Source of the DNA: an uncultured Pseudomonas sp.
GTDB taxonomy: Bacteria; Pseudomonadota; Gammaproteobacteria; Pseudomonadales; Pseudomonadaceae
Direction of reading: 5' to 3'
NCBI GenBank assembly: GCA_946886875.1
Contig: CAMPJN010000051.1
Location: 1 to 14,726 of the forward strand
DNA length: 14,726 nucleotides
A model generated the notes under the pieces. It was not told the DNA's origin, did no database searches, and saw nothing but the letters and a program-made list of their open reading frames with translations. Positions 13,801 through 14,726 of the stretch are shown here, one piece after another (position 1 is the stretch's first letter; each line of letters starts with the position of its first letter). The translations under genes were made by a program, and so were the position numbers.

Positions 13801-14726
13801 GCAGGGGCCTCGACGGGTTGATCCTGTTGTTCGTCCAGCTCGCTCAGATCGAGTTCTTCTTCAACCCCGGCCAAGGGTGGCAGGTCGAATTGCGGGGCAT
13901 CCAGTTGCTCGGGCTCTGCTGGTTGCGCCAGCTCTTCCAATTCGATATCGGCTTCGGCTTCGGCTTCGGCTTCGGCTTCGGCTTCGGCTTCGGCTTCGGC
14001 TTCGAGGACAATATCCTCTGCCGCGGAGACAACCGGCAAGTTCGGCTCACCACCTTGGCGGAAGCTGCGGATCGCCTCGATCAGCTCCAATGGCTGATCC
14101 AGGGGCGCGCGCTGCTGCAGCTGTTCGAGCAGCACGGCCAAACGATCGTGGCTTTGTTGCAGCAAGCCGGCCAGCAGCGGGGAATGGCCAAAGCGGCGAT
14201 CCACCAGGCCTTCATAGAGCGATTCGAGCTCATGGGCGAGGTCGCCGATAGGGCGTATCTCGGCCATCCGCGCACCGCCCTTGAGGGTGTGCAAATCGCG
14301 TTGCAGGGACGACAGCGCGGCTTTGTTGTCCGGCTCAGCCAGCCAACGCTCGAGCGCCTGGCCCGCGCTTTCGAGGATATCCACCGCCTCCTCGAGGAAA
14401 ATCTCCACCATTTCAGCGTCGAGCGACTCGTGCTCGGCGGCAGGGGCTTGCGCCTCTGCGCCAACCGGATCGGCGAGTTCGGCCAACTCGATCTCTTCGC
14501 TGTCGTTCACGCCGTTATCTTCGCCCGGCCACTGCGTCTCCTCCAGGCTGTCCTGCAGCGCGGCAGTGGCGGCGTCCAATTCGACGATCTCGATGCCGCT
14601 CTGGCCATCGTTCGACAGCAGTGCCAATTTACTCGGGTCGAGGGCCTCGTCGAGCAGGCTGCGCAGAGCAGCGACGCGCTCGGGGCGGGCGCTGACCTGC
14701 AAGCCGGCGGCGACCTGATCCATCAT
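10896..14726 (-). CDS. chpA: ChpA hybrid histidine kinase of the type IV pilus chemosensory system, C-terminal 1276 residues (5' end outside window)
   Basis: ChpA is the CheA-like kinase that drives PilG/PilH and so controls pilus extension, twitching and cAMP-linked virulence. The frame is open to the window edge; the ATG there is most likely internal, because P. aeruginosa ChpA has about 2470 residues. Numbering from 14726: Hpt domains around 103-215 (His146), 339-440 (His382) and 493-596 (His534), each with HTLKGGAR; P3 dimerisation region about 655-800; ATPase with LEHMLRNAVDHG (N854), DDGGGI (894-899), GRGVGMDVV (945-953); CheW-like domain about 980-1125; receiver 1150-1270 with Asp1157, Asp1158, phospho-Asp1201, Ser1232, Lys1253. 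All catalytic motifs are intact. Acidic linkers join the Hpts; one is nine Glu-Ala pairs (242-259). The three Hpts probably equal the last three of the six in P. aeruginosa. chpB overlaps its stop by 4 bases. Confidence 0.96.
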   Translation of the reverse strand: MMDQVAAGLQVSARPERVAALRSLLDEALDPSKLALLSNDGQSGIEIVELDAATAALQDSLEETQWPGEDNGVNDSEEIELAELADPVGAEAQAPAAEHESLDAEMVEIFLEEAVDILESAGQALERWLAEPDNKAALSSLQRDLHTLKGGARMAEIRPIGDLAHELESLYEGLVDRRFGHSPLLAGLLQQSHDRLAVLLEQLQQRAPLDQPLELIEAIRSFRQGGEPNLPVVSAAEDIVLEAEAEAEAEAEAEAEAEADIELEELAQPAEPEQLDAPQFDLPPLAGVEEELDLSELDEQQDQPVEAPAQPAISEPADEQLAALLEAEPVPQAPVDDRDPELVEIFLEEGFDIAESSAAALQRWMEDVDNSLELEALQRDLHTLKGGARMAEIREIGDLAHELEFLYEGLGEGRLRASPDLFVLLQTCHDRLAEMLEAVRGNAAVPDGEALIETIKRFRANPDEQLSMPSAVQLKAVTESEPESTSEDDTESEILDIFMEEADELLEAMEEAIGRWEGNREDAAAIDDMLRILHTLKGGARLAGQKHLGDLTHDFEQHLTEAQNQGAPWPESVFVDVQSAFEGLQKETDQLRQRLQNSLLGDAPSAAVSEVESANQVSLTTPIVAASTAPAAELVAKVLPFVRRAQEAAQEAASRRAPQELVKVPAELLEGLVNLAGETSIFRGRVEQQVSDFGFTLSEMDATIDRVRDQLRRLDTETQAQILSRYQAEAERVGYEDFDPLEMDRHSQLQQLSRALFESASDLLDLKETLAARNRDAETLLLQQARVNTELQEGLMRTRMVPFDRLVPRLRRIVRQIAGELGKQVEFVVGNAEGEMDRTVLERIVAPLEHMLRNAVDHGIEPAAVRQAAGKPVQGTVRLSLGREGGDIVLTLSDDGGGIKLEAVRRKAIERGLMDEDSDLTDHEVLQFILEAGFSTAEKITQISGRGVGMDVVHSEVKQLGGSMSIDSNLGVGTTFRIRLPFTVSINRALMVLSGEDLYAIPLNTIEGIVRVSPYELEAYYAPDAPRFEYAGQAYELRYLGDLLNNGQQPKLVGQSLPLPVILVRSSEHAVAVQVDSLAGSREIVVKSLGPQFAGVHGISGATILGDGRVVVILDLLATIRVLHAHQLTQTQPRQLTKAATAEEIEADRPTLVMVVDDSVTVRKVTSRLLERNGMNVLTAKDGVDAIAQLQEHKPDIMLLDIEMPRMDGFEVATLVRHDERLKDLPIIMITSRTGEKHRERAMTIGVNDYLGKPYQESLLLELIGQLVNRHPDKRP
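13951..14004. repeat. nine perfect tandem copies of GCTTCG inside chpA
   Basis: Nine uninterrupted GCTTCG hexamers (CGAAGC on the coding strand) encode Glu-Ala nine times between the first two visible Hpt domains. The unit is a multiple of three, so gain or loss of copies changes linker length without breaking the frame. Perfect copies within a gene where synonymous codons are free suggest recent slippage. Confidence 0.93.

Noticed and set aside
13951..14004. tandem array considered as a CRISPR or phase-variation on/off switch
   Set aside because: There are no spacers, and a six-base unit cannot cause frameshift, so neither a CRISPR nor a classical on/off contingency locus fits.
13844..14053. 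minus-strand frame with a Lys-Pro dipeptide repeat
   Set aside because: Out-of-frame reading of the GCTTCG array within chpA; the real product is Glu-Ala.

Overview
The window reads as core chromosome of a Pseudomonas species. It is GC-rich, and gene identities and order (metF, an rhlE2-type helicase, YceI, cytochrome b561, bioA, rsmE, then chpC-chpB-chpA) follow the PA0413-PA0430 block of P. aeruginosa as I remember it. It is not P. aeruginosa itself: the mexR-mexAB-oprM genes (between the helicase and yceI there) and chpD/chpE (after chpC there) are missing at the matching points. No phage, insertion sequence, CRISPR array, tRNA or rRNA gene is visible.

Layout. 1-786: 3' part of metF (5,10-methylenetetrahydrofolate reductase), cut by the window edge. 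787-1138: 352 bases without a convincing gene, opening with a short hairpin repeat. 1139-2512: ppnN, a nucleotide 5'-monophosphate nucleosidase of the LOG family. 2678-3457: an orphan periplasmic solute-binding protein. 3671-5545: a DEAD-box RNA helicase with a long disordered tail, behind an extended -10 promoter and a roughly 130-base leader; it ends at a strong, probably bidirectional terminator. 5669-6863 (minus): cytochrome b561 followed by YceI, a two-gene envelope/redox unit. 7071-8477 (plus): bioA, divergent from cytochrome b561 across an AT-rich region holding a 20-bp near-palindrome. 8558-9277: rsmE, the 16S rRNA m3U1498 methyltransferase. 9375-14726 (minus): chpC, chpB and the C-terminal 1276 residues of the giant hybrid histidine kinase ChpA, the signalling core of the Pil-Chp system that controls type IV pili and twitching.

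How the genes work together. Most are housekeeping genes joined by position rather than pathway: methyl supply (MetF), nucleotide salvage (PpnN), RNA remodelling (RhlE), biotin synthesis (BioA), ribosome modification (RsmE). Two groups are functionally linked. Cytochrome b561 and YceI form an envelope pair. ChpA, ChpB and ChpC form one chemosensory cluster: chpA and chpB overlap by 4 bases and chpC follows 34 bases later. ChpA here carries three Hpt domains, the CheA-type dimerisation, ATPase and CheW-like regions, and a C-terminal receiver with a complete active site.

I found no new multi-gene system. The best leads are nine perfect tandem hexamers inside chpA that encode an (Glu-Ala)9 linker and can vary in length without frameshift, a palindrome between cytochrome b561 and bioA, a family of hairpin repeats at gene ends, the eroded receiver domain of ChpB, and an orphan binding protein with an inverted repeat in front of it.
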